From Flavobacteriaceae bacterium (GTDB lineage: Bacteria; Bacteroidota; Bacteroidia; Flavobacteriales; Flavobacteriaceae), in NCBI GenBank assembly GCA_021151665.1, contig JAGKWW010000002.1:82313-146312 (forward strand): a stretch of 64,000 nucleotides of DNA, given 5' to 3'. The position numbers and the translations under genes are program-made. Shown piece by piece: positions 25,387 through 35,040 of the stretch (within the stretch, counting starts at the first letter, position 1; each line of letters begins with the position of its first letter). The notes below the pieces were generated by a model. The model saw only the letters and a list, made by a program, of their open reading frames with translations. It had not been told where the DNA came from and made no database searches.

Positions 25387-28158
25387 TTACTGTAATTTTT
25401 CTTCGAATGGTTTTGCCGTATCAAAAATTTCCAGAATCAGCTTTGTTAATTCTGACTTGAAATCTCCCAAAACATCGGGAGTAATTGTTTCTGATACCGG
25501 CAGGCTTTTATCTATTGCATCTTTATAGCAGAAATTCATAAACCCATTGCGCATATTCTTAAACGAAATGATCCCGACTTCAATCTCCTTTCCTTCGGCG
25601 TGCGGCTCGTACATAAAAGCATACGTGAGCAGCTGGATCACCTTATCGTTTTTTATCTCCGCCGTAACATCGTTCCATGAGCGCAGGACCAGGTTGCCCT
25701 TTTCTACCTTCCCGGTTTTATAGTCTACAATCCGTATCCGGCCATTCCGCTCTTCAATGCGGTCTATATTTCCCGATATTTTTACCGCAAACGGAAGCTG
25801 TTCCTCCTCCAGCCAGCGTTCAAATTGTTTTTCCAAAGCCAGAATTTTTACTCCATCGCCCACAAGCAGCTGTGTTTTTTCGAGTTTAAGGAAATTGTGC
25901 ACATTGCGTTTGGCTACTTCAAATGCCAAAAGGTTTCGCCCCTTTTTTATTTCGCCCTCTTTATAAACTGCGGTAAACTGCCTGTGCACCTCGTCATCCG
26001 CCAAGGCCGCCATGGCATCTATGTCGTGTAGCGCTAAATATTTGTTGAGGTATGGAGTATATAACTGCTCAAGAGCGCCGTGTATGATAGTGCCCAGGGT
26101 ATTGAGCGCAATGCTTTCCTCAACTTCCTCGGTTTCGCGGATGCGCAGCACGCGCTGGTAGTAAAACTGTATGGGGTTGCGAATATATCCGGTTAGCGCC
26201 GAGGGCGAAAAACCTTTGCCTGTAGCTATTTCGCGAAGCCTGGCAATAACTTTTTCAGATTTTGGTACGAGCATGGGCACATAAGCCTTCTCGGGCAGGT
26301 GGGCATTATAGATGGTGCTGCTTAGAGTATGTGCCGGTTGTTTCTCTATTTCGAGCTGAGTAAGGAAACGGCTGCGTTCGCCGGCATCAAGCCCCTCGCT
26401 TTCTGTATTGTAAAGCAGGTAGATGTTTTTGGCCCGCATCAACAGGTGGTAAAAGTGATAGGTATAGATTGCGTCTTTTTCCTTATAAGTAGGCAGCCCG
26501 TGTTCCCGCTTTACATCATAAGGAATAAAGGAGTTCTGTGTTTTACCTGCCGGGAAACGTCCCTCGTTCATCGACGTAATTACAACATTTTCAAAATCCA
26601 GCACGCGGCTTTCCAGCACGCCCATCACCTGTAGGCCTGATAGCGGCTCTCCCTCAAAGGATACCTCGGCAAGATCGGCCACTTGTTTATACATCGCCTG
26701 CAGTACGCTTATCTTTTCCATTTCCGGATGCGAGGCGTGGTAAGAGATCAGCTTATTGATTACTTTAAAAACGGAGTATAGAAAAGCCTTGTTCACTTTT
26801 TCTTCCTCGGTTTCGCTTCCCATTAGCGATTTGAGCGTTAGCAGTAGTTCCGACAGCCGTTTTAAGACTGTTCCGCCGCCGCCATCCCACCGGTCAAACA
26901 AAAGCCTGAAAAAAGGAGATGAATCGGGCTGAAGCGTTTCCAGCCTTGAATGGGAGAGGAAGGTAATATTATTCCGGTTTATCGTTTCTACAAGATCTGC
27001 AGCGTTAGCATACGGCGCCACCAGTGGATGCGTAAGCACATCCAGCATTTCACGATAGTACAGGGTGTAATGCTTTTCGCTACGGCCCAGTGCATTTGTG
27101 TGCATCCGGAAGAGTTTTTGTACAAGTATCTGTACCGGGTTATTACGGCTGCTGTAACCCATGGTAATATTAAGGCTGCCTACGTTTGCAGGGAGGCTGT
27201 AAAGCACGGGTATCAGTAGGTTCTCATCCCCGAGTACAAGGGCCGTCTTGTCAAGCGTTTGGCCGGAATCCTGTATCTGCCCAATGATGTGGCCCGCAAT
27301 CTTTGCCTGACCTACAGTTTTGGGAGTGCCGATGATCTGTATGTTCTTTTCTTTGGAAAATTCATCAACGATCCATTCAAACCCCTGGCGGTACTGTTTC
27401 CACTCCTGTTTAAACCCCCTTATAAAAAGCCCTGCATCATGGTAAGGGTCTTCTAGGAAGGTGCGGTCTATATCCCAGTACACTTCTGCCTGCCCCGTAG
27501 CCATAAGGTGCTGAAATATCTTTTCTTCTGCCTTATTCAGGGCATTGAAGCCCGCGAATATGATCTTCTCCTTTTTAAAAGCTTCGGAAAAGTGATTGAT
27601 ATTATTGATTGCTTCACGGTAGATAAGCCCTTGGTAGCCCGCGCCTTTTTGCAGCAGCCTTTCGTAAAGCTTATGGTAATACACAGGCATCAGTTCCCAA
27701 AACTCCAGATAGTTTTTAATCATCGGTGTCTGCGCTTCCGCGTCTACAGCCCAGTGATTTATTTCTTCGATATCTTTCAGGTAGGAGAACACGAGTTTCG
27801 GCTCGAGCAGGTAGCGGTCAATCTCGTTGAAGTCCTGGAGCAGCGTTTTGCCCCAATTGGCGAACATTTCAAAATCTTGCCTCTTTTCTATCGGGGTAAC
27901 TTCCACATAAACATTATATAACTCAAACAGCAGTTCGATGTTATCTGTAGCGCGGATACCCGCCATGTCCTGCACAAAGTCTTCTATACTGATGATCTGT
28001 GGGGCAAATGCAGTGCGGTCCAGTTGCTTCCGTATTGCTTCGATAAGGAAAATGCGGGCCCTTTTATTTGGCAATACGATTACAAGCCCGGGTAGTTTGC
28101 TGCCGTGTATAGCTACTATCTGGTTGGCAAGCCTTTCAAGAAATGTTTGCTGGATCAT
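25387..28158 (-). CDS. AddB/RexB-like PD-(D/E)XK nuclease subunit
   Basis: 923 residues. The N-terminal half is a degenerate helicase-like fold without a Walker A motif ('LVIVLPNKRARIFLIEA' in its place), as in AddB. The C-terminal nuclease domain (about 690-900) has 'GTIIHGALEQLY', 'GNIDRIEERNG' and 'IRIVDYKTGKVEKG', the conserved His/Asp/Asp-Lys of a PD-(D/E)XK site. It should partner the UvrD-type subunit at 30966-34106 in double-strand-break end processing. The two genes are not adjacent: ompA and kbl lie between them. Confidence 0.85.
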   Translation of the reverse strand: MIQQTFLERLANQIVAIHGSKLPGLVIVLPNKRARIFLIEAIRKQLDRTAFAPQIISIEDFVQDMAGIRATDNIELLFELYNVYVEVTPIEKRQDFEMFANWGKTLLQDFNEIDRYLLEPKLVFSYLKDIEEINHWAVDAEAQTPMIKNYLEFWELMPVYYHKLYERLLQKGAGYQGLIYREAINNINHFSEAFKKEKIIFAGFNALNKAEEKIFQHLMATGQAEVYWDIDRTFLEDPYHDAGLFIRGFKQEWKQYRQGFEWIVDEFSKEKNIQIIGTPKTVGQAKIAGHIIGQIQDSGQTLDKTALVLGDENLLIPVLYSLPANVGSLNITMGYSSRNNPVQILVQKLFRMHTNALGRSEKHYTLYYREMLDVLTHPLVAPYANAADLVETINRNNITFLSHSRLETLQPDSSPFFRLLFDRWDGGGGTVLKRLSELLLTLKSLMGSETEEEKVNKAFLYSVFKVINKLISYHASHPEMEKISVLQAMYKQVADLAEVSFEGEPLSGLQVMGVLESRVLDFENVVITSMNEGRFPAGKTQNSFIPYDVKREHGLPTYKEKDAIYTYHFYHLLMRAKNIYLLYNTESEGLDAGERSRFLTQLEIEKQPAHTLSSTIYNAHLPEKAYVPMLVPKSEKVIARLREIATGKGFSPSALTGYIRNPIQFYYQRVLRIRETEEVEESIALNTLGTIIHGALEQLYTPYLNKYLALHDIDAMAALADDEVHRQFTAVYKEGEIKKGRNLLAFEVAKRNVHNFLKLEKTQLLVGDGVKILALEKQFERWLEEEQLPFAVKISGNIDRIEERNGRIRIVDYKTGKVEKGNLVLRSWNDVTAEIKNDKVIQLLTYAFMYEPHAEGKEIEVGIISFKNMRNGFMNFCYKDAIDKSLPVSETITPDVLGDFKSELTKLILEIFDTAKPFEEKLQ

Positions 28159-28160
28159 GG

Positions 28161-28199
28161 TATAAAAATAAAAAAAAACGCCCCCGTTACGGGAGCGTT
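28161..28199 (-). terminator. Terminator of the ompA-like gene
   Basis: On the minus strand a 10-bp stem (28190-28199 with 28177-28186, TAA loop on that strand) is followed by a long T run. One pair is G-U on the minus strand but a C-A mismatch on the plus strand, so it favours the ompA direction. Confidence 0.88.
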
Positions 28200-28222
28200 C
28201 CTTTATTATTTTGTAGTAAGTA

Positions 28223-29626
28223 CTACTCAGTTTTGATAAGCTTAACTTCTACCCTGCGGTTTTGAGCTTTTCCTTTTGCAGTCTTGTTAGATGCAATTGG
28301 CTTAGTCTCACCGAAACCTGTTGAAGTCAACCTGTCAGCAGCGATTCCGTTCTCAACAAGGAAACCTTTTACAGCTGCAGCCCTGTTCTCAGATAGTGTC
28401 TGGTTAAGAGCGTTGCTTCCGTCGCTGTCAGTGTGTCCTTCGATGCTGAACCTTGCTTGTGGATATTCTTTGAAGATAGCCAGCATAGAGTTAAGTACAG
28501 GCATTGTTTCTTCTTTGAAAGTAGCTTTTCCACTGTTGAACAGGATAGTCCTTGCATACTCGTTAAGACGCTTCATAACTTCTTCAGTTACTTCAGGACA
28601 TCCGCGGTTTGCAGCAGTACCTTTTACTGATGGGCAAAGATCGTCTTTGTCAAGAACTCCGTCACCATCTGTATCCGGCCATGGGCAACCACCGTTTTCA
28701 CGTGGGCCTGCTACCTGAGGACACTTATCATCTTTATCAGCGATACCGTCTGAGTCACCGTCAGGACAACCTTGTAGGTTCTTAAGGCCTGCAACTTCAG
28801 GACATGCATCGTCTTTGTCAGCTATACCGTCGCCGTCAGTGTCAGGGCATCCCTGGAACTCCTGAAGACCGGCTTGCTCAGGACATGCGTCATCTTTATC
28901 CGGAATACCGTCACCATCTGTGTCAGGACATCCCTGGAACTGCTTAAGACCTGGTATTTCAGGACAAGCATCGTCTTTATCGTAGATGCCGTCTTTATCA
29001 GTGTCTTTACCGCCAAATTTGAAAGTAAGACCTGCAAAATGCTGAAGGTGCTGTGGCACGTTAGCATCCATTTTGTCTTCAAATGTATGTTTGTAAGTAG
29101 ACTGAAGTGTAAGAGCTACATTTTCTGAGAACCAGAAGTTGAAGCCAAGGCCACCATTCAGTGTACCATTACCCTGCTCATCGATCCAGGTATAACCTCC
29201 GCCCAAGTGTAGGTAAGGGTCAAACCATTTAGATCCGAGGATGTTAAGGAAGCTGTACTTGATCATACCATCTACAGCGTAGTAAGTAAGGTCGCCAGGG
29301 TTGCTTACTTCATATTGGTTAGCTGTTCCCGGAATGCGGCTTACCATTTTGTCGATTTTATTTACCGACCCGGTAATACCGAAAGAGAAGTTATCTCCAA
29401 CGTACCTTGATACATTAAGGTAAGAAACAGATGGAAGGATGTTCCAGTTATCCTTAGCGTTGAAGTACTCACTAAACTTGTCTGAAAAGGTAGAAGCCTG
29501 ACCGATTCTCGTATCCACGGCATTCACACCAAAGGAGATAGCCCATGGATTGTTGTCGTCCTGCGCCTGAGCGTTAAGCCCGGCAGCTAACAAAACAGCA
29601 ACAAATAGCTTGTTAAGATGTTTCAT
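28223..29626 (-). CDS. OmpA-family outer membrane protein with thrombospondin type 3 calcium-binding repeats
   Basis: 467 residues. Signal peptide (to about 21, 'GLNAQA'), an eight-strand type N-terminal barrel (about 25-210), a row of 'DTDGDGIPDKDDACPE' type acidic repeats (about 215-345; calcium-binding, five or so copies), and a C-terminal OmpA peptidoglycan-binding domain ('FSIEGHTDSDGSNALNQTLS' and 'NRRVEVKLIK'). It links outer membrane and cell wall and is usually abundant. A textbook promoter precedes it and a strong terminator follows. Confidence 0.96.
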   Translation of the reverse strand: MKHLNKLFVAVLLAAGLNAQAQDDNNPWAISFGVNAVDTRIGQASTFSDKFSEYFNAKDNWNILPSVSYLNVSRYVGDNFSFGITGSVNKIDKMVSRIPGTANQYEVSNPGDLTYYAVDGMIKYSFLNILGSKWFDPYLHLGGGYTWIDEQGNGTLNGGLGFNFWFSENVALTLQSTYKHTFEDKMDANVPQHLQHFAGLTFKFGGKDTDKDGIYDKDDACPEIPGLKQFQGCPDTDGDGIPDKDDACPEQAGLQEFQGCPDTDGDGIADKDDACPEVAGLKNLQGCPDGDSDGIADKDDKCPQVAGPRENGGCPWPDTDGDGVLDKDDLCPSVKGTAANRGCPEVTEEVMKRLNEYARTILFNSGKATFKEETMPVLNSMLAIFKEYPQARFSIEGHTDSDGSNALNQTLSENRAAAVKGFLVENGIAADRLTSTGFGETKPIASNKTAKGKAQNRRVEVKLIKTE

Positions 29627-29664
29627 ACTTTTTTAATTTAATTACATATAGGTTATATTACTGA

Positions 29665-29695
29665 CAAAGTTATGCTGTTCAAACCATTCAGCAAA
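29665..29695 (-). promoter_or_regulatory. Promoter of the ompA-like gene
   Basis: On the minus strand TTTG (29695-29692), exactly 19 nt, then TAACTTTG (29672-29665): a full match to the Bacteroidetes sigma-A consensus. It gives a 5' leader of about 30-35 nt. Confidence 0.85.
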
Positions 29696-29738
29696 ACGAT
29701 TTATTAAAAATTATCTTACTATATCTCCTAAATTGTAG

Positions 29739-30932
29739 TTAAATTACGGTTAATGACTTGCCAACCTCTGTAAACGAGGCTATTGCCTTGTCCAGATGCT
29801 CTTTAGTATGGGCTGCCGAAAGCTGTACGCGGATGCGCGCTTTACCCTTTGGAACTACAGGGAAAAAGAAGCCGATCACATATATTCCTTTTTTCAGGAG
29901 CTCGTCTGCCATTACCTGCGAAAGCTTGGCATCGTACAGCATTACCGGCACAATGGCAGAATCGCCGTCTATAATGTCAAAGCCTGCTTTCTTCATTCCT
30001 TCTTTAAAATAATTTGTGTTCCACTCCAGCTTGTCGCGCAGTGCGGTGTCCTTTTTCAGGAGTTCGAACACTTTTAATGATGCACCCACAATAGACGGCG
30101 CCAGCGAGTTAGAGAAAAGGTACGGCCTGGAGCGCTGCCTGAGTATTTCGATGATCTCTTTTTTGGCAGTAGTGTACCCGCCCATCGCCCCGCCAAGGGC
30201 TTTGCCGAGGGTTCCGGTAATAATATCTACGCGGCCCATTACGCCCTTGGCCTCAAGGGTGCCTTTGCCGGTAGCGCCAATGAAGCCTGCGGCATGGCAT
30301 TCGTCTACCATGACCATGGCATCATATTTATCGGCGAGGTCACATATCTTATCAAGCGATGCCACAATGCCGTCCATAGAGAAAACCCCGTCGGTTACGA
30401 TAAGCTTGAAACGATGGCCTGCCTCGGTGGCTTTTATAAGTTGCTCTTCCAGTTCCTGCATATTGTTGTTTTCATACCGGTAGCGTGCCGCTTTACAAAG
30501 GCGTACTCCATCGATGATAGAAGCGTGGTTCAGGCTGTCGCTGATAATGCAGTCTTCCTCACCCAGCAGCGGCTCAAATACCCCGCCGTTTGCATCAAAG
30601 GCAGCAGCGTACAGTATCGTATCCTCGGTACCGTAGAAATCTGCTATAGCTTTTTCAAGTTGCTTATGAATATCCTGCGTTCCGCAAATAAAGCGTACCG
30701 ACGACATCCCGAACCCGTGGGTATCCAGTGCATCTTTGGCCGCCTGCACCACTTCGGGATGCGAGGATAGCCCAAGATAATTGTTGGCGCAGAAGTTAAG
30801 CACTTTCTGGCCCGACTCCAGCGTGATCTCTGCATCCTGTGGTGATGCAATGATACGCTCTTTCTTGTAAAGCCCGTTTTCTTTTATCGATTCCAGCTCG
30901 GCGGCCAGATGTTCCCTGATTTTTCCGTACAT
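29739..30932 (-). CDS. kbl: Glycine C-acetyltransferase (2-amino-3-ketobutyrate CoA ligase)
   Basis: PLP-dependent enzyme of threonine breakdown: 2-amino-3-ketobutyrate + CoA to glycine + acetyl-CoA. 397 residues. 'NFCANNYLGLSSHPEV' at the N-terminus, 'DECHAAGFIGATGKGT' (PLP-contacting Asp/His), and the Schiff-base Lys in 'IITGTLGKALGGAMGG'. Close relatives are 8-amino-7-oxononanoate synthases and serine palmitoyltransferases, but the length and N-terminus fit Kbl best. It lies 33 bp after the addA-like stop. Confidence 0.93.
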   Translation of the reverse strand: MYGKIREHLAAELESIKENGLYKKERIIASPQDAEITLESGQKVLNFCANNYLGLSSHPEVVQAAKDALDTHGFGMSSVRFICGTQDIHKQLEKAIADFYGTEDTILYAAAFDANGGVFEPLLGEEDCIISDSLNHASIIDGVRLCKAARYRYENNNMQELEEQLIKATEAGHRFKLIVTDGVFSMDGIVASLDKICDLADKYDAMVMVDECHAAGFIGATGKGTLEAKGVMGRVDIITGTLGKALGGAMGGYTTAKKEIIEILRQRSRPYLFSNSLAPSIVGASLKVFELLKKDTALRDKLEWNTNYFKEGMKKAGFDIIDGDSAIVPVMLYDAKLSQVMADELLKKGIYVIGFFFPVVPKGKARIRVQLSAAHTKEHLDKAIASFTEVGKSLTVI

Positions 30933-30965
30933 GGTAGTTATTGTAGTTTATTTGTTGTTTTTAAT

Positions 30966-33900
30966 TTACAGCTTCATTACCTCGATACCTTCTCCTATAT
31001 ATACCAGTGCTTTTTCAGCTACGCGAAGGCCAAGCTGTTCCAGCGCCCGCTGGTAATCGGCAAGCTGTTTTTCGTATTTTGGCAGATGTGCCCCGGTCTT
31101 GTAATCGAGCAGCCAGGCGGTGTCACCTTTAATGGTTACCCTGTCGGGTTTTAGTGTTCCCGCCGTATGGTGAATAATGCTTTGTTCTTTGTAGATGATC
31201 GCGTTTTCCGAAAAGTGTGCGGCCAGCATCGGGTGGCCTGTTACTTCTTTTAGCATGTATTCTACATCGGGCGCCTGCTCACTCGTGATGAGCCCGCTCT
31301 CCACAGCCCGCATTAAAGCGATGGGGATATCGTTAGGATGGTCTACAAACGACAGTACCTCGTGCATCACATTGCCAAATTCGATAGCCTCCAATTGGGT
31401 TGTGCCCCACATTAGCGATTCGCGCTGTGCAATCTTTACGCCGCGCGTATCAAAATGCTCTTTAACTACTTCAATCTGACCTGATGGCGCTGCAGGGTGT
31501 GAAGGCGCAGAAATCCGCTGCGCACAGCCAAAGCTGAACGCGTCTTTGAGGTTGTCGTATATCCCCTGTTCCTGAAGGAAGCCGATAAAGTACGATGACA
31601 TGTTAGAAGGCAAATCGCCTGTCCGGTTAAAATTCTTTGCCGATATAATATACAGCTGCTCTTCTGCGCGGGTAAGCGCTACATATAATATATTGATGTT
31701 GTCCAGCAACTCCTCCTGTGCTTTGGCATTGTAAAGCTCAGCAGCTTTTTCGCCGTATTGCGAAACCTCTTTCCGGCTATCGATTAGCGCCTTCTGCAAG
31801 CCCAGGGAATCGTCGTCAAATTCGAGCCAGAGTTTGTCGCGGCGGGCGCGGGCGTAATCTTCTTCGGCAAAAGGAAAAATAACGACCGGGAACTCCAGTC
31901 CCTTCGATTTATGGATCGTCATGATGCGCACGGCATTACTGCCCTCTGGCGAAGGTATGCTAAAGCGCGAGCCGTTGTTGTCCCAGTATTCAAGGAAATC
32001 GCTGATGCCTGCCTGCGTACGGATGTCGCGTTCCAGCACCAGGTCCAGGAAGTACTGCACATAACTTTGGTTGGCTTTATTTTTCAGGAAAGCATCGATG
32101 ATACGCTCTACCGCTTCATACAGCGACTTTCGGCGGCATTCACCAAAGGATATTGTGATGCCCTTCGTGGCCAGCCATTCTTCGAGTGCTGTTTCTGTGG
32201 GCTGGGCCATTCCATCGGCAATAAAATCATGCGTGGCATCACCTGATCCGAGGCTAGTCGAAGCGTAATATAAAAAATGTGCCTTAGCCTCGGCATTACC
32301 ATTGTTTTTTAGATAGCGCAACAGGCTGATGATCAATTTTACTTCGGAAGCATTCTCAATGAGTAGTGTTTCCGAAGATAATATAGGTATAGAGTTTTCT
32401 GTGAGGTAAGCTGCCAAAAGCACACCCGGCTGGCGCTTGCGGGTAAGCAGCACGATATCTGAATAGGAGTAGCCCTGTGCCAACACCTTATTAATAGTAG
32501 CGAGTGTTGCTTTCAGGTATTGGTCGTTGCGGCTCTCCGGTTCGCCCTCCTCAATTTGCTCCTGTTCGGGCAAAAATAATATTTCTACGTAACCGCCGGT
32601 TTTGTCGTTGCATTCCTGAAAACTGTTGTCACGGTAGAGCGTTGCGTAATCTTCATCGCTAAATTCCGACGCCAGCCTTGCGAAAAACGCATTATTGAAT
32701 TGTATTACAGTATCAAAGCTTCGGTAGTTGCGCTCGAGGTTCTTCAATGCCCTGTCGGGGTTAGAGAAGGGGTTGTGCCCTTTGCCCAGCCCTATGAACT
32801 GTTCGGCCCTGCCGCCACGCCACCGGTAGATGGACTGCTTGGGGTCGCCCACGATCATTAATGAACCGCGTTGCTGCTGCAGGTCTTCCGAAGCGAGCGC
32901 ATTATCGATGAGCGGTATCAGGTTTTGCCATTGCATGACAGATGTGTCCTGAAATTCGTCGATGAAGAAATGGCGGTAACGCTCACCCAGCCTTTCATAA
33001 ATAAAAGGGGCGGGCTGGTTTTGTATCTCTTTATGGATAATGGCGTTGAATTCGGATATGGAGAGCACATTCTGCTCCTGCTGTATCCTGTCCAGCTCCT
33101 GCCCGATAGAGTTGAGCAGCGATAATGGGGTAATATTTTTTAAAAATGCCTCGTAAAAATCGTGCTTACGCAGGTTTTCATAGGCTTTGGATAGCAACGG
33201 AAGGATTTCACCCAATAACCCTTCGATCAAAGGCCGGTTGGCGGTCTTGTTGATGCCGACATCTTCCGGTTTTTCAAAGCGGTATTTGCAGGCGCGCGCA
33301 TCTGTGTCGCGTATAAATTCGATATGGCTGGTAAAGGTGCCGCGTGTAAATGACTTGGCATCCACTCCGTTGTCCTCCAATATCCCGAGCATCTGCGCTC
33401 CAAGTGAATGATTTTGCTCCTTAAAACTCTTTACTTCCTGCCGAAGCTTTTCGCGGATAAAAAGAAATTCTTCTATTGATTTACCACTGAGTTGCCCTAT
33501 CTCGAGCCGGTTGTTCTCGTTGGTTAGCAGCTTTCCGGTTTCGAATAATTCGTACGTTACATCCCAACTCTTGTCGTTGTCTGTTTTATCCAACGAAAAA
33601 TCGACAAGCAGCGACGTAAGCACTTCATTATCGCCTGCTTTTGCAATCACGGCATCTACCGCCTCGCGAAGCAGGGCATCCGTTTCCAGCGATACGTCAA
33701 AACTTACCGGAAGGTTCAGGTCGTGGGCAAAGGCACGAATCACTTTGTGTGTAAACCTGTCGATTGTAGAAATATCAAAAGCAGCGTAGTTATGGATGAT
33801 ATGCTTTACAATAGCCTTCGATTTTTCTTTGATAGTGGCGGGGGAGAGGCCTGTTTCTCTCGCTATTTCTTTGAGAAGGGATTCGGCTTTGGCCCCCGGT

Positions 33901-34106
33901 TCATCTTTGCAAAAATCGGAAAGGGCACCTAAAATACGTGTTTTCATTTCCTCTACCGCCTTATTGGTGAACGTAATGGCCAGTATGCGGCGATACGTGT
34001 CGGGATTCGGCGCCGTAAGCAGGATGATAAGGTACTCCCTTACCAGCATATACGTTTTGCCCGACCCGGCGGAGGCGTTATAGAGTGAAAAAGCAGTTTT
34101 AGGCAT
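30966..34106 (-). CDS. UvrD-type helicase-nuclease, AddA/RecB-like
   Basis: 1,046 residues from the ATG at 34106 (MPKTAFSLYN); the frame's upstream extension is not needed. Walker A 'NASAGSGKTYMLVREYL', motif II 'FFIDEFQDTSVMQW', 'VGDPKQSIYRWRGG', and motif V/VI 'MTIHKSKGLEFPVVIFP' and 'ILYVALTRAEEQLYI' define an SF1A helicase. The C-terminal nuclease domain keeps 'AWLLDYKTGAHLPKYEKQLA'. With the AddB-like protein at 25387-28158 it would form the recombination helicase-nuclease of this organism. Confidence 0.9.
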   Translation of the reverse strand: MPKTAFSLYNASAGSGKTYMLVREYLIILLTAPNPDTYRRILAITFTNKAVEEMKTRILGALSDFCKDEPGAKAESLLKEIARETGLSPATIKEKSKAIVKHIIHNYAAFDISTIDRFTHKVIRAFAHDLNLPVSFDVSLETDALLREAVDAVIAKAGDNEVLTSLLVDFSLDKTDNDKSWDVTYELFETGKLLTNENNRLEIGQLSGKSIEEFLFIREKLRQEVKSFKEQNHSLGAQMLGILEDNGVDAKSFTRGTFTSHIEFIRDTDARACKYRFEKPEDVGINKTANRPLIEGLLGEILPLLSKAYENLRKHDFYEAFLKNITPLSLLNSIGQELDRIQQEQNVLSISEFNAIIHKEIQNQPAPFIYERLGERYRHFFIDEFQDTSVMQWQNLIPLIDNALASEDLQQQRGSLMIVGDPKQSIYRWRGGRAEQFIGLGKGHNPFSNPDRALKNLERNYRSFDTVIQFNNAFFARLASEFSDEDYATLYRDNSFQECNDKTGGYVEILFLPEQEQIEEGEPESRNDQYLKATLATINKVLAQGYSYSDIVLLTRKRQPGVLLAAYLTENSIPILSSETLLIENASEVKLIISLLRYLKNNGNAEAKAHFLYYASTSLGSGDATHDFIADGMAQPTETALEEWLATKGITISFGECRRKSLYEAVERIIDAFLKNKANQSYVQYFLDLVLERDIRTQAGISDFLEYWDNNGSRFSIPSPEGSNAVRIMTIHKSKGLEFPVVIFPFAEEDYARARRDKLWLEFDDDSLGLQKALIDSRKEVSQYGEKAAELYNAKAQEELLDNINILYVALTRAEEQLYIISAKNFNRTGDLPSNMSSYFIGFLQEQGIYDNLKDAFSFGCAQRISAPSHPAAPSGQIEVVKEHFDTRGVKIAQRESLMWGTTQLEAIEFGNVMHEVLSFVDHPNDIPIALMRAVESGLITSEQAPDVEYMLKEVTGHPMLAAHFSENAIIYKEQSIIHHTAGTLKPDRVTIKGDTAWLLDYKTGAHLPKYEKQLADYQRALEQLGLRVAEKALVYIGEGIEVMKL

Positions 34107-34237
34107 AGCACAAATATAATTAAAGACAGCGGGTGGAAACAATTTATCTTTTAATTTCAGGAGGGTTTGCCTGAGGGCAGATTTCAGCGGGAAATTTAAA
34201 GTTGCACCTGCGGTTTTGTAAATAATCCTGCCGCCTG

Positions 34238-34268
34238 TTTTTTATCAAGGCTAAAATCCCTAAATTTG
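34238..34268 (+). promoter_or_regulatory. Promoter of the superoxide dismutase gene
   Basis: TTTT (34238-34241), 19 nt, then TAAATTTG (34261-34268), a full -7 match; the ATG is 38 nt downstream. Confidence 0.6.
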
Positions 34269-34306
34269 GTATCCAATTTTTAATCAACTTTAAACCGATC
34301 TATATC

Positions 34307-34915
34307 ATGGCTTTTGAACTACCAAAACTTCCTTACGCCTACGATGCGTTGGAGCCCCATATCGATGCACGTACGATGGAGATACACCACACCAAGCATC
34401 ACAATGCCTATACGACTAACCTAAACGCTGCAATTGCGGGAACCGACCTGGAAGGAAAAACAATAGAAAATATCCTGATCAACCTTGATATGGGCAATGC
34501 GCCTGTGCGCAATAACGGTGGCGGCTACTACAACCATAATCTTTTCTGGCAGATACTTTCGCCAAAAGGCGGGGGCGAGCCGACAGGCGAGCTTGAAGAT
34601 GCTATAGAAAAAGCATTCGGCTCGTTCGCTGAGTTCAAGGCACGTTTTGCCAAAGCTGCTGCAACACAGTTTGGCTCGGGCTGGGCATGGCTTTGCGTAC
34701 AGAAAGGCGGGAAACTCGAAATTTGCGCTACCCCAAACCAGGATAACCCGTTAATGCCGGAGATTGGCTGCGGAGGCACGCCAATCCTTGGGCTTGACGT
34801 TTGGGAGCATGCCTATTACCTGAACTACCAGAACCGCAGGCCTGATTATATCGAGGCGTTCTTCAATGTGGTAAATTGGGAAGAAGTAGCAAGGCGCTAC
34901 GCCAACGAAAAATAA
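34307..34915 (+). CDS. Superoxide dismutase, Fe/Mn family
   Basis: Converts superoxide to oxygen and peroxide. 202 residues, typical. Metal ligands: H27 in 'MEIHHTKHHNAY', a His in 'GGYYNHNLFWQ', and Asp and His in 'LGLDVWEHAYYLNYQNRRPDY'. The 'FGSGWAWLCVQ' segment and the Gly-rich 'GCGGTPILG' fit Mn or cambialistic forms more than strict Fe forms, but metal choice cannot be settled by eye. Monocistronic, with its own promoter and terminator. Confidence 0.96.
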   Translation: MAFELPKLPYAYDALEPHIDARTMEIHHTKHHNAYTTNLNAAIAGTDLEGKTIENILINLDMGNAPVRNNGGGYYNHNLFWQILSPKGGGEPTGELEDAIEKAFGSFAEFKARFAKAAATQFGSGWAWLCVQKGGKLEICATPNQDNPLMPEIGCGGTPILGLDVWEHAYYLNYQNRRPDYIEAFFNVVNWEEVARRYANEK

Positions 34916-34935
34916 GAAGCTTTTGCTTAAACAAA

Positions 34936-34970
34936 AATAAAGCCTGTCGTTTTAGACAGGCTTTATTTTT
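34936..34970 (+). terminator. Terminator of the superoxide dismutase gene
   Basis: A 13-bp perfect stem (34936-34948 with 34955-34967) with a 6-nt loop and T-rich arms. Confidence 0.93.
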
Positions 34971-35040
34971 TGGTTTCAGGTTTCGGGTTTCAAGTTTGGT
35001 GTCAGGCTCAAACCATGAACCCTAAACCCCTAACCCCGAA
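34971..35040. repeat. GGGTTTC / AACCCTAAACCCC intergenic tract
   Basis: Tandem-like words GGTTTC-AGGTTTC-GGGTTTC on the left and AACCCT-AAACCCC-TAACCCC on the right, between the convergent sod and pepP genes. Same type as the tract at 18421-18478. Confidence 0.5.

Noticed and set aside
28700..29000. Repeated GATACCGTC / CAGGACA words as a possible CRISPR or satellite
   Set aside because: They are codons of the DTDGDGxxDxDD calcium-binding repeats inside the OmpA-like gene.
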